From an uncultured Oscillospiraceae bacterium (GTDB lineage Bacteria; Bacillota; Clostridia; Oscillospirales; Acutalibacteraceae): a DNA stretch of 11,783 nucleotides. The notes beneath the pieces are model-generated. The model was not told the DNA's origin. It saw only the letters and a program-made list of their open reading frames with translations, and made no database searches. The DNA is taken from NCBI GenBank assembly GCA_900555805.1, contig USMJ01000014.1, positions 1 through 11,783 of the forward strand, written 5' to 3'. The first letter of the stretch is position 1, and each line of letters opens with the position of its first letter. A program made the translations under genes and the position numbers. Positions 1-5,981 of the stretch are shown piece by piece.

Positions 1-21
1 AATCACATCTTACCGACCCCC

Positions 22-163
22 GGCGGCGCGCACAAATGCGCGCGCCGCCTCCATCTCCGCCCCGAACCCCTGCACCCGCGGCGGGCTGTTCGGCGCCCTG
101 TCGCGCAAGCGCAACAGGGCGCACAAACAGCCCGCCCTTAAGCGGCGCACAACGCGCGCCGCT
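22..163. repeat. Cluster of three GC-rich hairpins in a C-rich non-coding stretch
   Basis: Three inverted repeats follow one another. The first has arms 22-31 and 40-49 (GGCGGCGCGC and its complement). The second is nested: outer arms 81-90 and 126-135 (GCGGGCTGTT), inner arms 93-101 and 114-122 (GCGCCCTGT). The third has arms 141-148 and 156-163 (AGCGGCGC). The octamer GCGCACAA occurs in all three, at 28-35, 119-126 and 145-152. The top strand is strongly C-rich until about position 220. A reading frame across 36-311 is rich in Pro, Ala and Ser and lacks a ribosome binding site, so I do not call a gene. The block could be a dispersed intergenic repeat or the end of an upstream transcript. 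The hairpins are directly visible and the function is unknown. Confidence 0.7.
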
Positions 164-307
164 TCCGCCGCAACCAACCCCCGAGCAAAAAACCGACCCG
201 AACCACTCGCTTCCCCGTACCCAAAACCGATATATCGGCAATATAGCGCCGACCGTCACACAATATATAGATATGGGAAGATTATTTGAAAAAAATTCAA
301 AAATCGC

Positions 308-336
308 TTGACCTGTCTTGTTTATTGTGTTAATAT
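308..336 (+). promoter_or_regulatory. Promoter for rpmG-secE-nusG
   Basis: The -35 box TTGACC (308-313) and the -10 box TAATAT (331-336) are separated by 17 bases, the optimal spacing for the housekeeping sigma factor. AT-rich sequence lies just upstream (277-306). Transcription should start near 343, leaving a leader of about 120 bases before rpmG. Confidence 0.75.
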
Positions 337-340
337 ATTA

Positions 341-458
341 GCACCTCTGAAAGAGGGCTTTATTTTTGCGCCCAAACAGAGGGAGGCCTAAAAACAGTTT
401 GACTGCAAGCTCCTTGTTGTTTGCGGTCGGCGTAATTATCCGTTAAAAATGGAGGTGC
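341..458 (+). promoter_or_regulatory. Structured 5' leader of rpmG
   Basis: The leader contains a hairpin with arms 401-408 and 421-428 (GACTGCAA with TTGCGGTC, one G-U pair). The first bases of the expected transcript, GCACCTC at 341-347, are an exact complement of GAGGTGC at 452-458, which is the ribosome binding site of rpmG. Such pairing could hide the site, but complements of Shine-Dalgarno sequences arise easily by chance and the first two bases may lie upstream of the true transcript start. No known leader family was recognised. Confidence 0.35.
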
Positions 459-462
459 CGTC

Positions 463-612
463 ATGAGAGTAAAGGTTACATTGGCTTGCACCGAATGCAA
501 ACAGCGCAACTACAACACTATGAAAAACAAGAAGAACGATCCCGACAGGCTGGAGATGAACAAATACTGCAGATTTTGCAGAAAGCATACTCTCCACAGA
601 GAAACAAAGTAA
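463..612 (+). CDS. rpmG: 50S ribosomal protein L33
   Basis: A 49-residue protein of the large ribosomal subunit, too short for a routine gene call but clear by sequence. It carries two CxxC pairs (C9/C12 and C36/C39) that form the zinc ribbon of the cysteine-containing L33 type, followed by the typical basic C-terminus with KHTLHRETK. The start ATG has a strong site GGAGGTG at 451-457. It is the first gene after the promoter at 308-336 and lies 17 bases before secE, the standard Firmicutes order. Many Firmicutes keep a second, cysteine-free L33 that is used when zinc is scarce; none is visible here. Confidence 0.96.
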   Translation: MRVKVTLACTECKQRNYNTMKNKKNDPDRLEMNKYCRFCRKHTLHRETK

Positions 613-629
613 TCGGGAGGTAGATCGTA

Positions 630-1091
630 ATGGCTGAAGAAAAAAAGAAAGTTGCCGGTGAAGTCGATCAGGCCACGACTGACACTAAAAAGGCAGCAGC
701 CGCTAAGGTAGCGAAAGCAGCTAAGGGCAACAACAAACCTAAAGAGAAAAAGCCAAACATCTTCGTTCGAGCAGGAAAAGCCATCAAACGCTTTTTCAAA
801 GACTTTAAGGGAGAGAGCAAAAAGATCGTATGGCCTGACGGCAAAACCGTCATGAAGAACACAGGTATAGTTATACTTGTTGTTGCTATCGTTGCGGTCG
901 TCGTTATGGGCATTGACAGTCTTCTTGCGCTTATAATCAAAAGTCTTCAGAATCTCGCCTCGAGTTCAGCAGAAACAACAGCCGCCGTCACACAGGCAGC
1001 AACCACGGCCGGAACAACAGCCGCCGGAACAACTGCGGGTACGACCGCCGCTTCCGGATTTATAGGTTTCTTCTCAACTCTGATCGGCTGA
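630..1091 (+). CDS. secE: Preprotein translocase subunit SecE with unusual C-terminal tail
   Basis: The essential small subunit of the SecYEG protein-export channel in the cytoplasmic membrane. The diagnostic core is present: an amphipathic segment (residues about 43-63), the motif ESKKIVWPD (62-70) and one membrane helix (about 79-102). The N-terminus (1-42) is a Lys/Ala-rich cytoplasmic extension. The C-terminus is odd: most single-helix SecE proteins stop soon after the helix, but here about 50 residues follow, with a Thr/Ala/Gly-rich stretch (114-142) and a hydrophobic end (143-153). The tail should lie outside the cytoplasm. It is encoded partly by repeated units of about 12-15 bases (1008-1046). 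The site GGGAGG (615-620) supports the start. It lies between rpmG and nusG, as is usual. Confidence 0.93.
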   Translation: MAEEKKKVAGEVDQATTDTKKAAAAKVAKAAKGNNKPKEKKPNIFVRAGKAIKRFFKDFKGESKKIVWPDGKTVMKNTGIVILVVAIVAVVVMGIDSLLALIIKSLQNLASSSAETTAAVTQAATTAGTTAAGTTAGTTAASGFIGFFSTLIG

Positions 1092-1110
1092 TTTTTCAGG
1101 AGGTGTCATA

Positions 1111-1677
1111 ATGGCTGATAACACCAGATGGTTTGTTATCCACACCTACTCAGGCTATGAAAACAAGGTAGCCTCAAACATCCTTAAGGTTGTCGAAAAC
1201 CGAAAGATGCAGGATCAGATCTTAGAGGTCAGGATCCCCACCGAGATCGTCACAGAAATCAAAGACGACAAAAAGCGCGAAGTCGAGAGAAAAATTTTCC
1301 CCGGCTATGTCATGGTCAGACTTGCCTGTATCTATAAGAAAAAAGGCGAGTTCGACGATGAAGAGCTTACCATGACCGATGAGGCGTGGTATGTCATCAG
1401 AAACACGCGCGGCGTCACAGGCTTCGTCGGTCCCGGAAGCAAGCCCGTTCCGCTTTCTGAGGAAGAGGTAATAGCCCTCGGAATCGAGAAGAGAACAATT
1501 GAGGTCGACTATAAGGTAGGAGATCTCGTCAACGTATTAAGCGGTCCTTTCGACGGCTTCAGCGGAGTTGTCAGCTCCGTCGATCTGACAAAGGAAATAG
1601 TCACGGTTATGATCTCGATGCTCGGCAGAGAGACACCCGTCGAACTTCAGCTTAATCAGGTTGAAGTCGCCGTTTAA
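1111..1677 (+). CDS. nusG: Transcription termination/antitermination protein NusG
   Basis: A 188-residue transcription elongation factor that binds RNA polymerase and links it to other factors. The N-terminal NGN domain (about 5-125) shows RWFVIHTYSGYENKV, then GYVMV (65-69) and AWYVIRNTRGVTGFVG. The C-terminal KOW domain (about 133-188) shows KVGDLVNVLSGPFDGFSG and GRETPVEL. Compared with the NusG of Bacillus or E. coli as I recall them, there is an insert of about 15 residues (72-86, ACIYKKKGEFDDEEL) between GYVMVRL and TMTDEAW. The site AGGAGGTG (1099-1106) fixes the start. It follows secE by 19 bases and is probably co-transcribed with it. Confidence 0.96.
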   Translation: MADNTRWFVIHTYSGYENKVASNILKVVENRKMQDQILEVRIPTEIVTEIKDDKKREVERKIFPGYVMVRLACIYKKKGEFDDEELTMTDEAWYVIRNTRGVTGFVGPGSKPVPLSEEEVIALGIEKRTIEVDYKVGDLVNVLSGPFDGFSGVVSSVDLTKEIVTVMISMLGRETPVELQLNQVEVAV

Positions 1678-1691
1678 GGCGGCAAAGCATG

Positions 1692-1787
1692 AATAATTTG
1701 CAGCGAAAGCTGTCTGATTATTATGAGGGGCTTTATGTCCCTGTGGGAGATATTGCAAATTCTTAAGCAGTATCGCCATCAACCACA
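1692..1787 (+). promoter_or_regulatory. Structured rplK leader with L1-binding-site mimic
   Basis: A GNRA-capped hairpin comes first (AATAAT 1692-1697 with ATTATT 1717-1722; inner CAGC-GAAA-GCTG 1701-1712). The L1-like element follows: TGTGG (1742-1746) pairs with CCACA (1783-1787), and GATATTGC (1749-1756) pairs with GCAGTATC (1767-1774, one G-U). An asymmetric internal loop with GA on the 5' side and GCCATCAA on the 3' side lies between the two stems. The layout GTGGGAG...ACCAC is that of the L1-binding part of 23S rRNA. By established knowledge L1 represses its own operon through such a mimic, so this is probably the autoregulatory site of rplK-rplA. No promoter is evident in the gap. Confidence 0.65.
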
Positions 1788-1807
1788 TTATTTTGGAGGT
1801 GCAAAAA

Positions 1808-2233
1808 ATGGCTCAAAAGGTTGTAGGTTTAATCAAGCTCCAGATTCCCGCCGGTAAAGCTACTCCGGCACCGCCCGTTGGCCCGGCTTTAGGTCAGCAC
1901 GGTGTAAACATCATGGCTTTCACAAAGGAATTCAACGAGCGCACTAAGAATGACGCCGGTCTCATTATCCCGGTCGTTATCACAGTTTATGCCGACCGTT
2001 CATTCTCATTCATCACCAAGACTCCGCCCGCGGCTGTCCTTATCAAGAAGGCATGCGGCATAGAAAGCGGTTCGGGTGTACCGAATAAGACAAAGGTCGC
2101 AACAATTACCGGTGAGCAAATTAGAAAAATCGCAGAGCAAAAAATGCCCGACTTAAATGCCGCAACTATCGAAACAGCTATGAGCATGATAGCTGGCACG
2201 GCTCGCAGCATGGGCATTGTTGTCGCTGACTAA
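1808..2233 (+). CDS. rplK: 50S ribosomal protein L11
   Basis: A 141-residue protein at the base of the ribosomal stalk, in the GTPase-associated centre. The N-terminal domain has the hallmark [20 protein letters not shown] (about 10-29) and GVNIMAF. The C-terminal rRNA-binding domain has [13 protein letters not shown] and ends in [10 protein letters not shown]. The ATG at 1808 is preferred over an in-frame TTG at 1793, because that TTG overlaps the ribosome binding site GGAGGTG (1795-1801) and the ATG gives the normal MAQKVVG start. It lies 130 bases after nusG, behind the L1-like leader, and 56 bases before rplA. Confidence 0.97.
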   Translation: MAQKVVGLIKLQIPAGKATPAPPVGPALGQHGVNIMAFTKEFNERTKNDAGLIIPVVITVYADRSFSFITKTPPAAVLIKKACGIESGSGVPNKTKVATITGEQIRKIAEQKMPDLNAATIETAMSMIAGTARSMGIVVAD

Positions 2234-2240
2234 TGCTTCC

Positions 2241-2270
2241 GGGTGGGAGGAAAAATCCGATATACCACTC
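2241..2270 (+). promoter_or_regulatory. Second L1-binding-site mimic, before rplA
   Basis: An outer stem pairs 2241-2246 (GGGTGG) with 2265-2270 (CCACTC, one G-U). An inner stem pairs GGA (2249-2251) with TCC (2256-2258) over an AAAA loop. The internal loop has GA (2247-2248) on the 5' side and GATATA (2259-2264) on the 3' side. This matches the rRNA pattern GGUGGGAG...AUACCACC of the L1 stalk closely. The rplA ribosome binding site AGGAGG (2274-2279) begins four bases after the stem, so bound L1 could block L1 translation directly. Confidence 0.68.
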
Positions 2271-2289
2271 TATAGGAGGAACTTAAGTT

Positions 2290-3000
2290 ATGAAACACGG
2301 AAAGAAATATGTCGACAGCGCTAAGCTTGTTGACAGAACTATGCTTTATGATCCTGCGGAAGCTCTCGGTTTAACTGTTAAGACTGCTACCGCAAAATTC
2401 GATGAAACGGTTGAGGCTCACATCCGTCTCGGCGTTGACTCACGTCACGCAGATCAGCAGGTCAGAGGCGCAGTCGTTTTGCCGAACGGAACAGGTAAGA
2501 CTGTTCGTGTTGTCGTTTTCGCTAAGGGCGACAACGCAAAAGCAGCTGAGGAAGCAGGCGCAGAATTCGTCGGCGCAGAAGACCTCGTTGCTAAGATTCA
2601 GGGCGAAGGCTGGACGGATTTCGACGTCGCTATCGCTTCACCCGACATGATGGGTCTTGTCGGCCGTTTAGGTAAAGTTCTCGGTCCTCGCGGACTTATG
2701 CCTTCACCCAAGGCAGGTACGGTTACACCGAACGTAGCTCAGGCAGTTACCGAAGCTAAAGCAGGTAAGATCGAGTACCGTCTTGATAAGACAAACATCA
2801 TTCACTGCCCCATCGGCAAGGCTTCATTCGGCCAGGAGAAGCTCCTTGAGAACTTCACAACGCTCCTTGACGCTATAATCAAGGCTAAGCCCGCCGCTTC
2901 AAAGGGTCAGTATATCCGCTCATGCGTTGTTACATCAACAATGGGCCCCGGCGTTCGCGTCAACCCGAACAAGGTCGGCTCGGCTGCCGCTGCCGAATAA
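2290..3000 (+). CDS. rplA: 50S ribosomal protein L1
   Basis: A 236-residue protein of the L1 stalk, which helps release the deacylated tRNA from the E site; in many bacteria it also represses its own operon. The sequence starts [16 protein letters not shown] and has the family signature [20 protein letters not shown] (about 119-138) followed by SPKAGTVT. The length is normal. The start is supported by AGGAGG (2274-2279). It follows rplK and is preceded by a probable L1-binding RNA site. A 262-base gap with a new promoter separates it from rplJ. Confidence 0.97.
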   Translation: MKHGKKYVDSAKLVDRTMLYDPAEALGLTVKTATAKFDETVEAHIRLGVDSRHADQQVRGAVVLPNGTGKTVRVVVFAKGDNAKAAEEAGAEFVGAEDLVAKIQGEGWTDFDVAIASPDMMGLVGRLGKVLGPRGLMPSPKAGTVTPNVAQAVTEAKAGKIEYRLDKTNIIHCPIGKASFGQEKLLENFTTLLDAIIKAKPAASKGQYIRSCVVTSTMGPGVRVNPNKVGSAAAAE

Positions 3001-3042
3001 TTGATATTTTATATCATTCCTCGGCGAATTTTTAAAAAATAC

Positions 3043-3071
3043 TTGACACCGTACACTCGGTGAGGTATAAT
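3043..3071 (+). promoter_or_regulatory. Consensus promoter for rplJ-rplL
   Basis: A perfect TTGACA (3043-3048) and a perfect TATAAT (3066-3071) stand 17 bases apart. Transcription should start near 3077-3078, exactly where the L10-leader RNA structure begins. A dyad, CACCG (3047-3051) and CGGTG (3058-3062), lies within and around the spacer. Confidence 0.88.
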
Positions 3072-3077
3072 ATTCAA

Positions 3078-3172
3078 GCTGTCCATCCCTAAGACAGCAG
3101 GTGCAATGCTTAAAGGTTTTACCGCCTGCCGAGGAACGGAGCATACGAATCGTTATTTGTATTGGTATGTTT
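3078..3172 (+). ncRNA. L10 leader (autoregulatory RNA of rplJ-rplL)
   Basis: The transcript begins with a hairpin GCTGTC (3078-3083) / GACAGC (3093-3098). It continues with the hallmark AGACAGCAGGTGCAA, then GCTTAA and CCTGCCGAGGAA (3125-3136). GCAGG (3097-3101) can pair with CCTGC (3125-3129). This order matches the known Firmicutes L10 leader, which binds the L10-L7/L12 complex. A further hairpin (3143-3150 with 3155-3162) precedes the terminator. CCGAG (3129-3133) can pair with CTCGG (3181-3185) in the terminator arm, which offers an antiterminator. The family is recognised from memory of its conserved core. Confidence 0.85.
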
Positions 3173-3212
3173 ACGCCTTTCTCGGTGCATTCGAGGAAGG
3201 CGTTTTTGTTTT
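3173..3212 (+). terminator. Attenuator terminator in the rplJ leader
   Basis: The 12-base-pair stem 3173-3184 / 3192-3203 (ACGCCTTTCTCG with its complement, one G-U) has a 7-base loop and is followed by a run of T with one G (3203-3212). It lies between the L10 leader and the rplJ start, so it can stop transcription when L10 is in excess. Confidence 0.88.
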
Positions 3213-3262
3213 GCATCAGGGACGGGACTTGTATCCCGCATAAATTCAGGAGGTGAATTGAT

Positions 3263-3808
3263 TTGCCAAGTCAGAAGGTTTTAGAGCAGAAGCAACAGAT
3301 CGTTGCCGGCTTAGTTGAGAGACTTAATTCAGCTTGCGCAGGTGTTATCGTTGATTACAGAGGAATCACGGTCGTTGACGACACAAAGCTCAGAAAAGAG
3401 CTTCGTGAAGCGGGCGTTGAATACTCCGTTGTCAAGAACACTCTCTTAAAGTTAGCTATCGAGCAGACTGAGCTTAACGGTCTCGACACTGTTCTCGAAG
3501 GCACAACGGCTATCGCAACAAGCGCAGACGACTATGTTGCCGCAGCCCGTATACTCTGCAAGTACGCAGACACAAACAAGAATTTCACGATCAAGAACGG
3601 TTTCCTTGATAAGGATGTTATCGACGTTGACAAGATCACAGGTCTTGCTAAACTTCCGTCAAGAGAGATCTTGCTTGCAAATGTTCTCGGTGCGTTCAAC
3701 GCTCCCATCGCTTCTTTCGCGAGAGCTATTCAGGCTATCGTTGACAAGAGCGGCGAAGCTGTTGCCGAAGAGGCAGCCGAAGCACCGGCAGAAGAAGCAG
3801 CTGAATAA
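3263..3808 (+). CDS. rplJ: 50S ribosomal protein L10
   Basis: A 181-residue protein that anchors the L7/L12 dimers to the ribosome and, as a complex with them, represses its own operon. It starts PSQKVLEQKQQIVAGLVERL, has the typical YRGITV and LRKELREAGVEYSVVKNTL segments, and ends in an acidic Ala/Glu tail (about 166-181). The start is UUG: it lies 7 bases after AGGAGGTG (3248-3255), gives the standard N-terminus, and no ATG fits. The use of UUG may lower translation. It is 50 bases before rplL. Confidence 0.96.
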   Translation: MPSQKVLEQKQQIVAGLVERLNSACAGVIVDYRGITVVDDTKLRKELREAGVEYSVVKNTLLKLAIEQTELNGLDTVLEGTTAIATSADDYVAAARILCKYADTNKNFTIKNGFLDKDVIDVDKITGLAKLPSREILLANVLGAFNAPIASFARAIQAIVDKSGEAVAEEAAEAPAEEAAE

Positions 3809-3858
3809 TCAGCCGCAAAAACTAAATTTAAAATTTACATTATCGGAGGTAAATTATC

Positions 3859-4236
3859 ATGGCATCAGAAAAGATTACTGCTATTATTGAAGAATTAAAG
3901 GTTCTCACAGTTCTTGAGCTTTCAGAGCTCGTTCACGCTGTTGAGGAAGAGTTCGGCGTTTCAGCTGCAGCAGCAGTTGTAGCAGCAGGCCCGGCAGCAG
4001 ACGCAGGCGCAGCTGTTGAAGAGAAGACAGAGTTCGACCTCGAGCTTACCGAGATCGGTTCAGAGAAGATCAAGGTTATCAAGGCTGTTCGTGAGATCAC
4101 AGGTCTCGGCCTTGCTGACGCTAAGGCAGCTGTTGACGGCGCACCGAAGGTACTCAAGGAAGCTATGAGCAAGGAAGACGCAGAAGCAGCTAAGGCTAAG
4201 CTTGAAGAAGTCGGCGCAAAAGTTACACTTAAGTAA
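3859..4236 (+). CDS. rplL: 50S ribosomal protein L7/L12
   Basis: A 125-residue stalk protein that recruits translation GTPases. The N-terminal dimerisation domain (about 1-35), Ala-rich flexible hinge (about 35-53) and globular C-terminal domain (about 54-125, with [29 protein letters not shown] and [12 protein letters not shown]) are all present. The site CGGAGGT (3844-3850) supports the start. It is the last gene of the cluster and is followed directly by a strong terminator. It is usually made in several copies per L10. Confidence 0.97.
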   Translation: MASEKITAIIEELKVLTVLELSELVHAVEEEFGVSAAAAVVAAGPAADAGAAVEEKTEFDLELTEIGSEKIKVIKAVREITGLGLADAKAAVDGAPKVLKEAMSKEDAEAAKAKLEEVGAKVTLK

Positions 4237-4257
4237 TTTAATTTCACACCTGAAAAT

Positions 4258-4290
4258 AAAAACGACGCATTTCAAAGTGCGTCGTTTTTT
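4258..4290 (+). terminator. Terminator of the ribosomal protein cluster
   Basis: The stem AAAAACGACGCA (4258-4269) pairs perfectly with TGCGTCGTTTTT (4278-4289) around an 8-base loop, and a T run continues to 4290, with a second T run at 4297-4302. It lies 21 bases after the rplL stop. Confidence 0.93.
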
Positions 4291-4354
4291 GTTGTCTTTT
4301 TTAGGTACGGGGGAGTGAGTGCGGGAGGAAAATTTGCGGTCGGTGGGGAGAATG

Positions 4355-4384
4355 TTCGACAGGAATTTCGACAGAATGTGTCAA
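4355..4384. promoter_or_regulatory. Direct repeats TTCGACAG upstream of the phospholipase-like gene
   Basis: TTCGACAG occurs at 4355-4362 and again at 4367-4374, spaced 12 bases, about one helical turn. A partial reverse copy, TGTCAAA, follows at 4379-4385 and again near 4413-4419. The array lies 80-110 bases before the likely promoter at 4463, where an activator could bind. It is suggestive only; the repeats are short. Confidence 0.3.
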
Positions 4385-4462
4385 AAGATATTATGAAAAT
4401 GTTAATATGATTTGTCAAAGCTTAAACAAACCTTAAGATTTCCTGACGTTTTTCGAAAAAGC

Positions 4463-4490
4463 TTGATTTTTGGTTTGGAAATATTATATG
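4463..4490 (+). promoter_or_regulatory. Possible promoter for the phospholipase-like/LRR operon
   Basis: TTGATT (4463-4468) and TATATG (4485-4490) are spaced 16 bases in AT-rich DNA. A short palindrome TTTTTCGAAAAA (4449-4460) lies directly upstream. It is the best candidate in the 347-base gap between rplL and the next gene, but the -10 box is weak. Confidence 0.42.
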
Positions 4491-4527
4491 TTTGTGTTGG
4501 GAAACTGAGTGGAAAATTCAGGAGGTG

Positions 4528-4578
4528 ATGAAGAAAATTTTCTGCGCGGGTTTCAAGTGCAATAAAACAAAGGAGTAA
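4528..4578 (+). CDS. Possible 16-residue leader peptide
   Basis: ATG at 4528 opens MKKIFCAGFKCNKTKE and stops at 4576-4578, five bases before the start of the phospholipase-like gene. AGGAGGTGAT (4520-4529) matches the full 16S anti-Shine-Dalgarno complement but ends almost on this ATG, which is too close for normal initiation. The end of the reading frame overlaps the AAAGGAG site of the main gene (4569-4575), so translation could be coupled. It may also be chance. A palindrome AGAAAATTTTCT lies inside (4532-4543). Confidence 0.25.
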   Translation: MKKIFCAGFKCNKTKE

Positions 4579-4583
4579 AAAAC

Positions 4584-5966
4584 ATGAAAAAACTAAAAAG
4601 AACATTATCATTTCTATTGGCCGTTTGTTTGCTTTGCGGAACAGCCGTTACCGTAACACACGCATCTGATTCGGATATAGATGAAACCACAGGTGTACTT
4701 GTTGAGAATAACGACGAAGATTCGTCTTTGGACTTGATTGGTGAAACAGGCGAAATCGGAACGATCGAAACTCCGAGTCAAGGCGGCGATGTTGATATCC
4801 AGTGGAGAGATAAAACGAAAAACGACAATAAAGGTCATGACTATATGGTCGAAGAAGCGTGTAAGGGCCTTGGCTTAACGGCTAATGAGATTAATATCGT
4901 TAAGTATGCTGTTATTATGACTGATAAAGAATACGGCCAAGGGAAGAAAAAGGTTATTGCTTTTCACGGCAGAGGAAATTATGTCGCAAATATCAGGTTC
5001 GTTTCTAATTTCCTGCAACACATAAGAGCAGGTCACAGCTTAAACGAATCGCTGAAAAAGGCAGGTGAAAAGTTTCCGCAAATAGTAAATATGCAGGTGA
5101 CAACCAATGATGTTATTTTCACTGATAATACAAGTGGCACAAATAACACGATATATCCGGATAGCATAAAAAATGATGATCCAAATGATCCGACGGTTTT
5201 GCACTATACAGACGGGAATATAATGTGCCAGATGATAGAAAACATAAAAGATATCTATAACCAAATGGAAAAAAAGAAAGGCTTATATAAAAGCGAATTC
5301 GGCAATCTTTCCAGAAAGAAAAGAGAACTGGTTTTTCTAGGTTTGGCATTACATATGATAGGCGATGTTTATTCCCACAGAACGATCATACCGACATATA
5401 CTGTCAGAAACAATTTGACGGCTTCTTCATCGACGAAGGGTACAACGCATGGTGATTTGTTCGGCAATGAAGATTTTGATAAATTTGACAAAGAAATAAC
5501 AGACGCTTACCTAAACGATGTTCCTAAATATGTAGCTGGTGCAAATCCTTTCAGATATGGACGTGAAAGCATATGCGGCAAGGAAAAAAACAGATTAAGA
5601 TGCCGTGAATTCTTTATTGAGGCAGTTAATAAAGGCGTGGCGGAATTTCAGGATGTATATAGATTCAAAAATAGCAATAATGAATACAGATATGATGACG
5701 ACAGCAATTTCTGTAAGGAAAGATATAGTGACGCTAAAAAGGCTTGCAAAAGATATGCCACCGCAATTATAACCAACTATTTCCAATCTTGCGACAACTT
5801 TGTTACCTTTAATTCCGGATATATATGTCCGATTGACAATTATGTAAAGCTTAACAATTTTAAAAACTACGCCGTTAAAGCGGGAACAACAGTCTCAACA
5901 TTGACAGGCATTTCAGGCGATGTAGCCACTCTTTGGAAAGCACATTCAACTGATAGTTTAGTTTAA
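4584..5966 (+). CDS. Secreted zinc-dependent phospholipase C-like protein
   Basis: A 460-residue exported protein. A signal peptide (1-27, cut after THA) is followed by an acidic region (28-73) and a domain resembling zinc phospholipases C and S1/P1-type metal hydrolases. W74 and H85 sit as the N-terminal Trp and the first His of C. perfringens alpha-toxin do (WDGK...GTH). D114/H128 may match the next ligand pair. H257-MIG-D261-VYS-H265 matches the HxxxD-x-H zinc motif. The later H-x3-E pair is not clearly conserved; H289 or nearby residues may replace it. About eight cysteines remain in the mature part. In known enzymes the Trp is the mature N-terminus, so cleavage before W74 may be needed. 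AAAGGAG (4569-4575) supports the start. Probable lipid hydrolase; the fold is moderately sure, the substrate unknown. Confidence 0.65.
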   Translation: MKKLKRTLSFLLAVCLLCGTAVTVTHASDSDIDETTGVLVENNDEDSSLDLIGETGEIGTIETPSQGGDVDIQWRDKTKNDNKGHDYMVEEACKGLGLTANEINIVKYAVIMTDKEYGQGKKKVIAFHGRGNYVANIRFVSNFLQHIRAGHSLNESLKKAGEKFPQIVNMQVTTNDVIFTDNTSGTNNTIYPDSIKNDDPNDPTVLHYTDGNIMCQMIENIKDIYNQMEKKKGLYKSEFGNLSRKKRELVFLGLALHMIGDVYSHRTIIPTYTVRNNLTASSSTKGTTHGDLFGNEDFDKFDKEITDAYLNDVPKYVAGANPFRYGRESICGKEKNRLRCREFFIEAVNKGVAEFQDVYRFKNSNNEYRYDDDSNFCKERYSDAKKACKRYATAIITNYFQSCDNFVTFNSGYICPIDNYVKLNNFKNYAVKAGTTVSTLTGISGDVATLWKAHSTDSLV

Positions 5967-5981
5967 TTTAAGGAGGTTAAT

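Noticed and set aside
36..311. 91-codon open frame on the plus strand near the window start
   Set aside because: Pro/Ala/Ser-rich reading of GC-rich hairpins, no ribosome binding site, runs into the rpmG promoter region, no recognisable motif.
1..462. tRNA gene upstream of rpmG, as found in some Firmicutes near secE
   Set aside because: No T-loop GTTCRA motif or cloverleaf arms could be found.
668..940. Minus-strand open frame opposite secE
   Set aside because: Antisense shadow of a certain essential gene; hydrophobic look arises from the complement of Ala/Val codons.
3001..3016. TGATAT/ATATCA hairpin directly after rplA as a terminator
   Set aside because: Weak AT stem without a following T run; may have no effect.
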